From Chloroflexota bacterium (GTDB taxonomy: Bacteria > Chloroflexota > Chloroflexia > Chloroheliales > Chloroheliaceae), in contig JAQBPB010000040.1 in the NCBI GenBank assembly GCA_028287745.1, positions 62,001 through 126,000 on the forward strand: 64,000 nt of DNA, written 5' to 3'. A program made the translations under genes and the position numbers. Below, in pieces: positions 37,305 to 45,760 of the stretch. Every line of letters begins with the position of its first letter. Position 1 is the stretch's first letter. The notes beneath the pieces were generated by a model. It searched no databases. It was not told where the DNA came from and saw only the letters and a list, made by a program, of their open reading frames with translations.

Positions 37305-37964
37305 TTAGTAATCGGCGGCCAGCGGCAGCATTTGGCCGGCAAAGGCCACTTTAAGGGTACAGTTTTCCCGGGTGATGGGGGTCTGTTCAAAATGGACCTG
37401 CACCACGTAGTACTCGCAGTTGTCCAGCAAGAATTCCCGCCACTGAAACGGCTGCCCGGAAACCAGTTCCGAGAAAAACCCGGCCAGGGAACCACCGTGC
37501 GCCACGATGCCCACATTCGAGTGGACGCCCGCTTCGGCCAGGATGATTTCCCAGATAGCCCGGTCAACCCGCGTGTGAAAGACCATCTTGGTTTCGCCGC
37601 CCGGCCAGGAAAACTCCGGTTCGTCAAAACTTCGCCAGTTCTTAAACAGGTCCGGGTAATGGGTTTTTATCTCGGGAATGGTCATTCCCTCAACTTCCCC
37701 AAAATTCAGCTCTTTTAAATCCTCTTTAATTTCCGGCACCAAACCGGTCAACTCGGTCAGGGCACCGGCGGTCTGCCTGGCCCGTTGCAGCGGGCTGGCA
37801 TAAAGAGCCTCAATTTTAAACTCGGCGGTCACCTTTTCCGCCATCGCGCGGGCCTGTTCGAGGCCGCGCTCGTCCAGCCCAGGGTCGCCCCAACCGGTCA
37901 GGCGCAGGCCCAGGTTGTGACTGGTCCGCCCGTGACGGACCAGGATTAAGTTTAGAGTTTGCAT
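37305..37964 (-). CDS. Histidine phosphatase family protein
   Basis: This 219-aa protein belongs to the phosphoglycerate-mutase-like superfamily: LVRHGRTSHN supplies the phosphorylated His, and IVAHGGSLAGF the second His. LNFGEVEGMTIPEI is typical for broad phosphatases of this group. Its substrate is not identifiable. It starts 8 nt after aspS and is probably cotranscribed with it. It is distinct from the CobC-like member at 43.6 kb. Confidence 0.88.
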   Translation of the reverse strand: MQTLNLILVRHGRTSHNLGLRLTGWGDPGLDERGLEQARAMAEKVTAEFKIEALYASPLQRARQTAGALTELTGLVPEIKEDLKELNFGEVEGMTIPEIKTHYPDLFKNWRSFDEPEFSWPGGETKMVFHTRVDRAIWEIILAEAGVHSNVGIVAHGGSLAGFFSELVSGQPFQWREFLLDNCEYYVVQVHFEQTPITRENCTLKVAFAGQMLPLAADY

Positions 37965-37972
37965 GGTTTGTC

Positions 37973-39775
37973 CTAGCTCTGCTTCTTTTCAGGCGGCAGC
38001 GCCAGGGCAATATGCAATTCGGCTAACTGGCGGCTGTCGACCGGCGAAGGCGCCTGGGTCATTTCGTCGGTAGCACTCTGCGTCTTGGGGAACGCAATCA
38101 CGTTGCGGATATTTTCCTCATCGGCAAAGAGCATAACCGTCCGGTCCAACCCTGCCGCAACGCCGCCGTGAGGCGGTGCGCCGTATTCGAAAGCGTTTAG
38201 CAGGTGTCCAAACCGGGCCTGGGCATCTTCCAGGCTGTAGGACATCAGGCTGAACATTTTGGACTGCACATCCCGCTGGTGGATTCTGATCGAACCCCCG
38301 GCGGTTTCATAGCCGTTGCACACCAGGTCATAGGCGTTGGCTTTGGCCGCGCCCGGGTCGGTGTCCAGCAGGCCAATATGTTCAGGCTTGGGCGCAGTAA
38401 AGGGATGGTGGACCGCGTCCCAGCGCTTCTCGTCCTCGTTCCATTCCAACAGCGGGAAGTCAACTACCCAGCAGAAGGCGAAGATGTTGTGGTCAATTAC
38501 GTTCAACCGGCGGCCCATTTCGTTGCGCAGGCGGCCCAGGGCGTTAGCTACAACGTTCGGCTGGTCGGCTACAAAGACCAGCAAGTCGCCGCCTTTCGCA
38601 CCATCGGCAAAGCGCCCGGCAATCGCCTGGAGTTGCTCCGGAGTAAAGAACTTGGCAGCCGGGGATTTACTGGTCAGGCTGCCGCTTTCGCCATCCAGGG
38701 CCAGCCAGGCCAGACCTTTCGCGCCAAACTGCTTGACATAATCTACCAGCCCGTCCAGTTCGCGGCGGGTGTAATTCGCCACACCGGGCAGGCATAAGCC
38801 TTTAACCTGGCCTCCGGCGGCGATAGCTCCGCTAAATACTTTGAATTCGCTGTCTTTCACCAGGTCGCTGATATCGGTCAGTTCCATGCCAAAGCGGATG
38901 TCCGGCTTGTCGTTACCGTAGCGGGCCATGCTCTCGACATAGGTGAAGCGCGGGAAGGGGGTCTGCTTGATTTTTTTGTCAGGCCGGACCGCCTCGCACA
39001 TTCCAATATACAGACCTTCCAGCAGTTGCAGGATATCCTCTTGCTGGATAAAGCTCATTTCAATATCAAGCTGGGTAAATTCCGGCTGGCGGTCGGCTCG
39101 CAGGTCTTCGTCCCGGAAACAGCGAGCAATCTGGAAATATCTTTCCATGCCCGATACCATCAGGAGTTGCTTTAGTTGCTGGGGTGACTGCGGCAAGGCA
39201 TAAAATTCACCCGGGTGGACCCGGCTGGGTACCAGGTAGTCACGCGCCCCTTCGGGAGTGCTTTTGATCAAAATAGGGGTTTCAATTTCCAGAAAGGCGC
39301 GCTCGTCCAGGTAGTCCCGCATAAACTTGGTAATGCGGTGCCGGATTATCATATTGCGCTGCATAAAAGGCCGCCGCAGGTCAAGGTAGCGGTAGCGCAG
39401 CCGCTGGAGTTCGTCCACCTCGGCATTGTCGTTAACCTGGAACGGTAACGGCTTAGCGGCGTTCAGCACTTCCAGGGTGGCCGGCACTAATTCAATTCGT
39501 CCGGTTGGCAATTTATCATTGACGGTGCCTTCAGGACGCGGGCGTACTTTTCCGGTAATTTTAAGGACATATTCATTTCGTACATCACTGGCAACCGCAT
39601 GGGCCTCCGGGTTGTCTCGCGGGTCAATCGCAACCTGCAAAAGGCCGCTCCGGTCGCGGAGTACAATAAAAATAAGCCCGCCCAAATCCCGCCGGTTGTT
39701 TACCCAGCCATGGACAGTCACTTCTTCACCTACGTTTTCCAGCCGTAGCTCACCCGCAGGATAGACTTTAGCCAC
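37973..39775 (-). CDS. aspS: Aspartate-tRNA ligase
   Basis: This 600-aa class II synthetase has an N-terminal OB anticodon-binding fold (VHGWVNNRRDLGG), motif 2 (FRDEDLRADRQPEFTQLD), the bacterial insertion domain, and motif 3 (GVAAGLDRTVML). It charges tRNA-Asp. Whether it also charges tRNA-Asn cannot be judged here. The GTG start at 39775 has AGAGGAG upstream; a strong promoter lies 46 nt before it. Confidence 0.96.
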   Translation of the reverse strand: MAKVYPAGELRLENVGEEVTVHGWVNNRRDLGGLIFIVLRDRSGLLQVAIDPRDNPEAHAVASDVRNEYVLKITGKVRPRPEGTVNDKLPTGRIELVPATLEVLNAAKPLPFQVNDNAEVDELQRLRYRYLDLRRPFMQRNMIIRHRITKFMRDYLDERAFLEIETPILIKSTPEGARDYLVPSRVHPGEFYALPQSPQQLKQLLMVSGMERYFQIARCFRDEDLRADRQPEFTQLDIEMSFIQQEDILQLLEGLYIGMCEAVRPDKKIKQTPFPRFTYVESMARYGNDKPDIRFGMELTDISDLVKDSEFKVFSGAIAAGGQVKGLCLPGVANYTRRELDGLVDYVKQFGAKGLAWLALDGESGSLTSKSPAAKFFTPEQLQAIAGRFADGAKGGDLLVFVADQPNVVANALGRLRNEMGRRLNVIDHNIFAFCWVVDFPLLEWNEDEKRWDAVHHPFTAPKPEHIGLLDTDPGAAKANAYDLVCNGYETAGGSIRIHQRDVQSKMFSLMSYSLEDAQARFGHLLNAFEYGAPPHGGVAAGLDRTVMLFADEENIRNVIAFPKTQSATDEMTQAPSPVDSRQLAELHIALALPPEKKQS

Positions 39776-40148
39776 TTAAGCAATCTCCTCTTTCAATGAT
39801 CAAATAATTTCAACCCTACTATTATAACCCTTCTAACCTCTCTCAGCAATTTGAAGGTAAGGCTGTAACCGGTAAATATGGAACTGGCGGCCTGCCTGTT
39901 TCAGCTATTAAAATCACCTGGCATCCCTCCCGGCCCTGAAATTACCCGGGGAAAGTTTTTAATTTTATTCCTTACCCTCTTTTCCCATTTCCTGAAACCC
40001 CTCACCCAATTGGGCTAATGATTAGACGGAAGTAGTACCCTTTTTCAGCAAGACTGGCCGATTTCCTGCTAACACAATTCACAATATACCAATAAGCCCT
40101 GTAAAAAGGGTAAATGTTATCAAAATGAAAGTTTAGTCAGGAGTAGAC
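39776..40148. other. 373-nt divergent region between aspS and the SDR gene
   Basis: It holds the aspS promoter (39821-39849) near the left end and AGGAG before the SDR start on the right. No tRNA-dependent T-box core sequence was seen in the aspS leader. Nothing else is recognised. Confidence 0.45.
39821..39849 (-). promoter_or_regulatory. Promoter of aspS
   Basis: On the minus strand TTGCTG (39849-39844), a 17-nt spacer and a perfect TATAAT (39826-39821). It is one of the best sigma-70-like promoters in the window. Confidence 0.75.
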
Positions 40149-41036
40149 ATGCAAAATCAACCGCAAGAACAACAAACACAACAGGAAGAAAATTTGCAAC
40201 CCCCTCAACACCAGGACCGCCGCCCGGGCCTGGAAACCGAAATGACGCCCCGGCCAAAAGCAACCGAAGCCGAGTACCGGGCCAGCGGCAAATTGGAGGG
40301 TAAAACTGCTATTATTACCGGTGGGGATAGCGGCATTGGCCGGGCGGTCTCGGTCCTTTTTGCCAAAGAAGGGGCCGATGTTGCCGTAGTCTATTTTAAC
40401 GAAGAACAGGATGCCAAAGAAACCGCCCGGTTGGTCCAGCAGGAAGGCCGCCGCTGTCTGTTGATTGCCGGTGACGTGGGCGACGAAAAGTTTTGCCAGC
40501 ACGCGGTGGAACAGTCGGTCCGTGAACTCGGCAAACTGGATATCCTGATAAATAACGCTGCCGAGCAGCATCCCCAGGAGAGCCTGGAAGATATTAGCGC
40601 CGAGCAACTGGAACGGACCTTTCGCACCAATATTTTCGGCTATTTCTTTATGGCAAAAGCCGCTCTTAAACACCTCAAAGAGGGCAGCACTATCGTCAAT
40701 ACGACCTCAGTCACGGCTTATAAGGGTAGCCCGCAGTTGTTGGACTACTCCAGCACAAAAGGGGCGATTGTGGCCTTTACCCGCTCACTTTCAATGAACC
40801 TGGCTGAGAAAGGTATCCGGGTCAACGCCGTAGCCCCCGGACCAATCTGGACCCCGCTGATTCCTTCAACCTTCCCACCGGATAAAGTCGCCAGTTTTGG
40901 CAAGGATGTACCGATGGCGCGGGCCGGGCAGCCTGTCGAAGTTGCCAAATGTTTTCTTTTCCTGGCAAGTGACGATTCTACCTACATGTCCGGCCAGGTC
41001 TTACACGTTAATGGTGGCGAAGTAGTGAATGGCTAA
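40149..41036 (+). CDS. SDR family oxidoreductase, general-stress type
   Basis: This 295-aa short-chain dehydrogenase has the cofactor motif TGGDSGIGRAVS near residue 57, NNAAEQHP, and the catalytic Tyr/Lys in YSSTKGAIVAF with Ser upstream in NTTSVTAY. A Gln/Pro-rich N-terminal 45 residues precede the Rossmann domain, and TPRPKATEAEYRASGKLEGK is shared by a group that includes Bacillus YhdF/YhxC-like stress proteins. The substrate is unknown. AGGAG lies seven bases before the ATG. It stands alone. Confidence 0.88.
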   Translation: MQNQPQEQQTQQEENLQPPQHQDRRPGLETEMTPRPKATEAEYRASGKLEGKTAIITGGDSGIGRAVSVLFAKEGADVAVVYFNEEQDAKETARLVQQEGRRCLLIAGDVGDEKFCQHAVEQSVRELGKLDILINNAAEQHPQESLEDISAEQLERTFRTNIFGYFFMAKAALKHLKEGSTIVNTTSVTAYKGSPQLLDYSSTKGAIVAFTRSLSMNLAEKGIRVNAVAPGPIWTPLIPSTFPPDKVASFGKDVPMARAGQPVEVAKCFLFLASDDSTYMSGQVLHVNGGEVVNG

Positions 41037-41078
41037 CCCGGAAGTACCATCCATATATTAATCAAAAAGCGTTGAAAG

Positions 41079-41107
41079 TTGGCACAATTTGTGCTTTGAT
41101 AGTATAT
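41079..41107 (+). promoter_or_regulatory. Promoter or operator upstream of the YmdB-like gene
   Basis: The site can be read as TTGGCA, 17-nt spacer, GTATAT. It also contains GCACAA-T-TTGTGC (41082-41094), a 13-base inverted repeat. The same TGGCAC-N5-GTGC string occurs before the GlsB-like gene at 15970-15984. Confidence 0.45.
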
Positions 41108-41214
41108 GGAAACAACAAATTTATTTCTTCATCCAGATTCTTGTATTAAACCAAGTATTTGGGTCCTCTATAATGAGAAGGGAAACCTCTCCACACGCCT
41201 GATGAGAAGGTAGA

Positions 41215-42060
41215 ATGGTTTTTGATTTTGCGAAACCGGCCAGTCTACTGCGGGTGATGATGCTGGGAGAAATCTATAGTAAAGCCGGTCGTAAAGCAGT
41301 AAGTATGCATCTACCCAGGCTTCGGCATGAATATCATGTTGACCTGGTAATTGCTAACGCTGAAAGTGCAGCCGGTGGCTACGGCCTGACGGTGGGTACC
41401 GCTCAGGAGCTCCTTAAAAACGGAATAGATGTATTAACTTCCGGAAACCGCATCTTTGACCAGCGGGAGATGGTAGAGTGGATGGGGACCAATCCGCAAG
41501 AACCGGTCTTGCGTCCTCTCAACTATCCGGCCGGTACGCCCGGTAAGGCGTCTTTTCAGTTTAAAACGGCTCTCGGTACGGTCGAAATTTTAAATCTGAA
41601 CGGCCGGGTCTATTTCAATGAAATGGACTCTCCTTTCCGCGTCGTTGATCAATGGCTGGACCAGCGCCAGCAAGCCGGAAGGGTTTTTCCGGTCATAATT
41701 GATTTTCACGCTGAAGCCACCAGCGAAAAGGTTGTACTGGGTTGGTATTTGGATGGACGGGTAAGTGCGGTACTTGGCACCCACACCCGTACACCAACCG
41801 CCGATGCCCGCTTGTTGCGCAATGGCACCGCCCACGTCAGTGATATTGGAATGGTTGGACAGTATCATTCCGTGGCCGGTCTGGAGGTTGAGAGCGCCCT
41901 TAAACCATTCATCACTCATTTAGCGGGTAAATCCCGTCCAAATAAACGCCCGGCGGGACCGGTTACTTTTAATAGTATCTTGCTGGATATTGAACCTGTA
42001 TCTGGAAGATCATTAGCCATAAACCGTCTCGATTTGATGCTAGACGACGATACGAAGTAG
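41215..42060 (+). CDS. YmdB-like metallophosphoesterase with substituted metal ligands
   Basis: This 281-aa protein aligns along its whole length with YmdB/TIGR00282 phosphoesterases, including VIIDFHAEATSEKVVLGWYLDGRVSAVLGTHT. In active family members GD, GNH and THTH motifs bind the two metals. Here they read GE (Glu19), GNR (Arg79) and THTR, and the NGEN motif is NAES. Only some ligands remain (Glu50, Asn78, His in DFHAE, His in GTHT). It is therefore probably weak or inactive as a cAMP phosphodiesterase and may bind a ligand instead. GAGAAGG precedes the ATG. The spoVS gene follows, as ymdB-spoVS do in Bacillus. Confidence 0.85.
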   Translation: MVFDFAKPASLLRVMMLGEIYSKAGRKAVSMHLPRLRHEYHVDLVIANAESAAGGYGLTVGTAQELLKNGIDVLTSGNRIFDQREMVEWMGTNPQEPVLRPLNYPAGTPGKASFQFKTALGTVEILNLNGRVYFNEMDSPFRVVDQWLDQRQQAGRVFPVIIDFHAEATSEKVVLGWYLDGRVSAVLGTHTRTPTADARLLRNGTAHVSDIGMVGQYHSVAGLEVESALKPFITHLAGKSRPNKRPAGPVTFNSILLDIEPVSGRSLAINRLDLMLDDDTK

Positions 42061-42225
42061 TTCCCGGTTGCTTACTGAATCCTTCTGCAGGCAAACGAAA
42101 CTACATCTATGCTCACTCAAAGCCACACTTAGCTTGCCGAGTCGAGTTAACCCAGGTCGTTTCGTCAACAATAATTATTTCGTCAGCTACAATTGTTAAC
42201 AGAAACAACGACAAGGAGAGAAGCT

Positions 42226-42657
42226 ATGGATCCAAAATATCAGAATTACCGGGCTAATGAACCTGGCATGGAAGCAGCTTACCAGGCCGAAAGGCCCGCT
42301 AACCCACCGCAACAGCAACCCCAGGCAGATTTTGTTACACCACTCCGACCGGTTCACCCTGATCTGGCCCCCGGTGAAGTTGAAGTTCTTAAAGTTTCAG
42401 GGAAATCCCGGCCAAGTTCGGTCGCGGGTGCCATTGCCGGAGTAGTCCGGCAGGCTGGCCGGGTTGAAATCCAGGCGATTGGCGCCGGGGCTACCAACCA
42501 GGCGATTAAAGCGGTCGCGATTGCACGTGGTTACCTCATCAGTAGCGGGATTGATATTGTCTGTATCCCTGCTTTTATTGATGTTCAGATTGATGATGAA
42601 GAACGGACAGCCATCAAATTATTGGTGGAAAAACGTCCCGGTTACGGTATCCAATAA
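42226..42657 (+). CDS. spoVS: Stage V sporulation protein S family
   Basis: The last about 86 residues match SpoVS: VEVLKVSGKSRPSSVAGAIAGVVRQ, then AIGAGATNQAIKAVAIARGY and CIPAFIDVQIDDEERTAIKL. The first 55 residues form a Pro/Gln-rich extension absent from the Bacillus protein. SpoVS is an Alba-like small protein; it is found in many non-sporulating bacteria, and its molecular role is poorly known. The ATG at 42226 follows AAGGAG. It lies 165 nt after the YmdB-like gene and has its own terminator. Confidence 0.92.
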   Translation: MDPKYQNYRANEPGMEAAYQAERPANPPQQQPQADFVTPLRPVHPDLAPGEVEVLKVSGKSRPSSVAGAIAGVVRQAGRVEIQAIGAGATNQAIKAVAIARGYLISSGIDIVCIPAFIDVQIDDEERTAIKLLVEKRPGYGIQ

Positions 42658-42731
42658 GCCGCTAACTTGTCAGAAAATTTAATACAAAACGGTGCCGTTG
42701 CTCGCTGAAGAGGAAAACGGCTGGAAACTTG

Positions 42732-42755
42732 AAAAGCGCCCAAGAGGCGCTTTTT
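42732..42755 (+). terminator. Terminator after spoVS
   Basis: AAAAGCGCC and GGCGCTTTT form a 9-bp stem around a CAAGA-type loop, followed by T. Confidence 0.85.
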
Positions 42756-42880
42756 AATTTTTATAAATTTGATTGTCCTGGCTTTAATAACCATTTAACC
42801 TGGGCCGGTATTACCCGGCAGGCCCGGCCAATTCTTCAAGAATTAGCCTTCTTAGCCGGGTCCCTGTCAAAGACTCCCGG

Positions 42881-43591
42881 TTACAGGCCAAACTCGGCTT
42901 GCAGGCGTTTCAGGTCAACCGGAATCCCGGCCATTACGAAGAAAACTTCGTCAGCCTGGCCCGCCAATCGCTGGTTGAGACGCCCCAACAGGTCCCGGTA
43001 AGCCCGGCCCAGCGGGTAAGGCGGCACCAGGCCCATGCCTACCTCATTCGAAACCAGCACCAGGCCCGTACCCGCCGCTTGCAGCCCGACCAGCAGCCGT
43101 TCCAGTTCAGCGCCCATTTCATGCTCTAAGGCCTGGTAATCCACCGCTTTTGGCTCCGGTGGCACCGCCTGGTTATTTTGGCCGGTATCCCCGGCCCCGG
43201 CCTGTCCTGACCGGGCGGGTGGTTCGCCCGGTAACTCTTCTTCGAAAATAACCTTTGCCCTCATCAGGTCCGGCTCCATAGCCGCGATAAGCCGGTTGGC
43301 CGACCAGACCGTCAGGCAATCCAGCAGGACTATATCTTCGCCCTTCAGCGCGGCCAGCACCTGGTCGGCCAGGTTGTACGGCGCTTCCAGGGTGCGCCAG
43401 CTTTCCGGGCGGCTGGCCCGGTGCAAAACGACCCGCTCGCGCATTTCCTCGTCATAGGGCAGCAGGGTTGCCACGTAAAGCACCTTCCCGGTTTTCCCGG
43501 CCCTGGTCTGGGCCAACTTTTCGGCCAGGGTACTTTTGCCGCTCCGGGCACCGCCCAGGATTAAAGTAAATCTTTTAGCTGCTTCTTGCAT
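42881..43591 (-). CDS. cobU: Adenosylcobinamide kinase / GTP guanylyltransferase
   Basis: This 236-aa protein has the P-loop LILGGARSGKSTLAEKLA, VATLLPYDEEMRERV with the RxxHRASR segment (VVLHRASRPESW) that holds the guanylylated His, and VLLDCLTVW. It phosphorylates adenosylcobinamide and transfers GMP to give adenosylcobinamide-GDP. A 30-residue Pro/Gly/Gln-rich insert near residue 125 is unusual. I use the ATG at 43591, 4 nt after the cobC stop; a TTG at 43618 would overlap cobC. It is the last gene of the five-gene minus-strand operon. Confidence 0.92.
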   Translation of the reverse strand: MQEAAKRFTLILGGARSGKSTLAEKLAQTRAGKTGKVLYVATLLPYDEEMRERVVLHRASRPESWRTLEAPYNLADQVLAALKGEDIVLLDCLTVWSANRLIAAMEPDLMRAKVIFEEELPGEPPARSGQAGAGDTGQNNQAVPPEPKAVDYQALEHEMGAELERLLVGLQAAGTGLVLVSNEVGMGLVPPYPLGRAYRDLLGRLNQRLAGQADEVFFVMAGIPVDLKRLQAEFGL

Positions 43592-43595
43592 AATA

Positions 43596-44228
43596 TTATT
43601 GGGTAAAGGGTTCTTCAATATGGGCTACATCATTAAAAAGCGACAGGATGGCCCCTTTAGGGTACAGGTCCACGATACTCACCGAACAGGTATCCACCCG
43701 CCACTGCCATAGCCGGTCCAGGTCCATACCCATCAGGTGGCAAAGCATCACACTGATAATTCCGCCGTGCAGCACCAGTAAAATAGTCGCGTCCTGGGAA
43801 GGCACTTCTTCCACGACCTGGGCCATTCCCCGGTCAATCCGGCTTACGACTTCCAGCAGGTTTTCGCCACCGGGTGGCGCAACATTGGCCCGGTCGGCCT
43901 GCCACTCGGCCGATTCTTCGGCAAAGGTCTCGGTTATTTCACTCCAGGTCAGCCCTTCAAAATCGCCGCCGCTGATTTCACGTAAAAGCGGGATGGGGCG
44001 CGGGTCCTGGCCGTAAGGATGACCTTCCAGGACAATCTGGGCGGTCTTTATCGCCCGTTGCAGGTCGCTGCTATAGACCGCGTCAAAGTGGGTGTTCGCC
44101 AGGCGTTTATTAAGAAAATGAGCCTGGGCCAGCCCGGTTTCGTTAAGCGGGATATCAATCTGACCCTGGTAGCGGTGCTGGGCATTGTAATCGGTCAGGC
44201 CGTGCCGGACCAGGATTAAACGAGGCAT
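43596..44228 (-). CDS. cobC: Histidine phosphatase, probable alpha-ribazole phosphatase
   Basis: This 210-aa phosphoglycerate-mutase-like protein has LILVRHGLTDYN, GDFEGLTWSEI and LLVLHGGIISVM, the catalytic His pair and nearby Arg. Sitting between cobS and cobU, it most likely removes phosphate from alpha-ribazole phosphate or adenosylcobalamin phosphate in nucleotide-loop assembly. Family similarity alone does not separate CobC from other broad phosphatases; context does. Confidence 0.85.
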   Translation of the reverse strand: MPRLILVRHGLTDYNAQHRYQGQIDIPLNETGLAQAHFLNKRLANTHFDAVYSSDLQRAIKTAQIVLEGHPYGQDPRPIPLLREISGGDFEGLTWSEITETFAEESAEWQADRANVAPPGGENLLEVVSRIDRGMAQVVEEVPSQDATILLVLHGGIISVMLCHLMGMDLDRLWQWRVDTCSVSIVDLYPKGAILSLFNDVAHIEEPFTQ

Positions 44229-44255
44229 AAACTCCTTCTATCTAGAATTTTCAAT

Positions 44256-45041
44256 CTAGTATTTTATAAAAAATGAAAAGCCGGTTATCCAACCGGCCCC
44301 GGCCCCGATAAAAAGCCAGGTAGCAGTTTCGGTTATCTCGGCGATAGCGCCGTAACTGTCGCCGGTCAGCCCGGCCGGAAGCTTACCCATTATCCAGCGT
44401 CCGACCAGCATAGTCAGCCCGAAAATAAAGGCCACCAGCCCCAGGCCGGGCCACCCCAGAAAAGCCAGGACTATTATAATTACGAAGATCGAAGCCAGTA
44501 CCAGTTCAGGTGGATGGGTGTAACGTTTGTAAATCAGCCCCAGGCCGCTTACCCGGCCGTAGGGAAAGATGACTACCGCGCAAAGCAAGGCCCAGCGGGC
44601 TACCAGCGGGGCCAGGATTAAAGCGGCGGGCATCAGGCCGGGAGTTACCAGCGACAGGCCGGTATATTTCAGGGCCAGGAGGCATATCCCACCGGCGACC
44701 CCAAAGCTGCCCACCCGGCTGTCGCGCATTATCTCCAGGCGGCGTTCGGTCGTGTGGTAGCCGAAAAGGCCGTCACAGCTATCCAAAAAACCGTCAAAAT
44801 GCAGCGCCCCGGTCAGGGCCAGCAATGATATTACGAGCAGCAGCGTGACCAGGTTGGGCGGCAGAAATAAAATCAGGACACTGTAAAGCAAGGCCAGGAT
44901 TGTGCCAAGAAACAACCCTACCAGCGGAAAGTAACGGCCTGCCCGGGCCAAATCCTCGGAATCTACCGGCCTGCGCAAGGACACCGGCAGAGTCGTCATA
45001 AATTGCAGGGCGGCCAAAAAAGTAAACAAAACCAGTCTCAA
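44256..45041 (-). CDS. cobS: Adenosylcobinamide-GDP ribazoletransferase (cobalamin synthase)
   Basis: This 261-aa membrane protein has six to seven hydrophobic segments and CobS signatures: ALQFMTTLPV near the start, GALHFDGFLDSCDGLFGYHTTERRLEIMRDSRVGSFG in the conserved cytoplasmic region (metal-binding Asp residues), and GLTGDSYGAIAEITE near the end. It joins adenosylcobinamide-GDP with alpha-ribazole in the membrane. Its start overlaps the Rieske gene stop by 4 nt. Confidence 0.93.
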   Translation of the reverse strand: MRLVLFTFLAALQFMTTLPVSLRRPVDSEDLARAGRYFPLVGLFLGTILALLYSVLILFLPPNLVTLLLVISLLALTGALHFDGFLDSCDGLFGYHTTERRLEIMRDSRVGSFGVAGGICLLALKYTGLSLVTPGLMPAALILAPLVARWALLCAVVIFPYGRVSGLGLIYKRYTHPPELVLASIFVIIIVLAFLGWPGLGLVAFIFGLTMLVGRWIMGKLPAGLTGDSYGAIAEITETATWLFIGAGAGWITGFSFFIKY

Positions 45042-45394
45042 TCTCCGGCGGGAAGTTCCACAAAGACTTCGCCGGTTTCAATAACTACAGGGTAAGTGTT
45101 CAGCCGCTCGCTCAGGCCGCTTTCTTCCATACCGCTCAGGCAGCCGTTACGGACATCAAAAGGCCAGAAGTGCATCGGACATTCCAGGATATAGCCTTCC
45201 AGGGGACCGTAAGCCATCCAGCCCCCGGCATGCGGGCAGGTGTTGGATACCGCGAAGAACTGGCCTTCGACATTTACCACTAAAATATTCTCGTAATAAT
45301 CTCTTACAAGAGTTTTGCTGCCCGGCGGCATTTCTTCTAGTCGTCCGGCTTTGACCCGCCGGGTAGGTTTTTTATCAATAATTTGTTCGGTCAC
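45038..45394 (-). CDS. Rieske [2Fe-2S] ferredoxin-like protein
   Basis: This 118-aa protein has both cluster motifs, NTCPHAGGWM and LECPMHFWPFDVRNG, with two Cys and two His ligands. Size and sequence match stand-alone Rieske ferredoxins that pass electrons to oxygenases or similar enzymes. It overlaps both neighbours by 4 nt, so it is translationally coupled within the cobalamin operon. Whether it takes part in corrinoid reduction or is only a passenger is unknown. Confidence 0.88.
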   Translation of the reverse strand: MTEQIIDKKPTRRVKAGRLEEMPPGSKTLVRDYYENILVVNVEGQFFAVSNTCPHAGGWMAYGPLEGYILECPMHFWPFDVRNGCLSGMEESGLSERLNTYPVVIETGEVFVELPAGD

Positions 45395-45660
45395 TCGACT
45401 TCAAATAATTCGGTTAGATATAATTTTGACGGTTCGCTCTTGTCAGAGTTACTTACCGGCAGGTCAGAGTCGCTCAGGGAAAGGTCTCCATCTGCCTCGC
45501 CCGGCACCGGGAAAGGCATCGCCAGGGACATGGTCCGCTGGATAATTTTATCCAGTTCGCCCCGTTCCAACCAGATACCCCGGCAGATGGCGCAGTAATC
45601 AATACTGACCCCCTGCCTTTGAGTGCCGGTTAATTTCACGTGGCAATTCGGACAATCCAT
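45391..45660 (-). CDS. TFIIB-type zinc ribbon protein
   Basis: This 89-aa protein has CPNC near residue 3 and CAIC near residue 23 with DYCAICRGIWLERGELDKII, the usual zf-TFIIB domain motif in small bacterial proteins. The C-terminal half is acidic and low in complexity. Function unknown. It is the first gene of the operon leading to cobU; AGGAGG precedes the ATG. Confidence 0.82.
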   Translation of the reverse strand: MDCPNCHVKLTGTQRQGVSIDYCAICRGIWLERGELDKIIQRTMSLAMPFPVPGEADGDLSLSDSDLPVSNSDKSEPSKLYLTELFEVE

Positions 45661-45760
45661 TGCTACCTCCTGCTGATTAGTTTCTCCTTAATATGTAACA
45701 CTACACCGTTACAAGTTGATTATATTATTAATAGTCCAGTAGTTACCACTGGCCGCGCCC

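Noticed and set aside
39776-39900. T-box riboswitch before aspS
   Set aside because: The leader after the predicted start is only about 40 nt and lacks the conserved antiterminator string.
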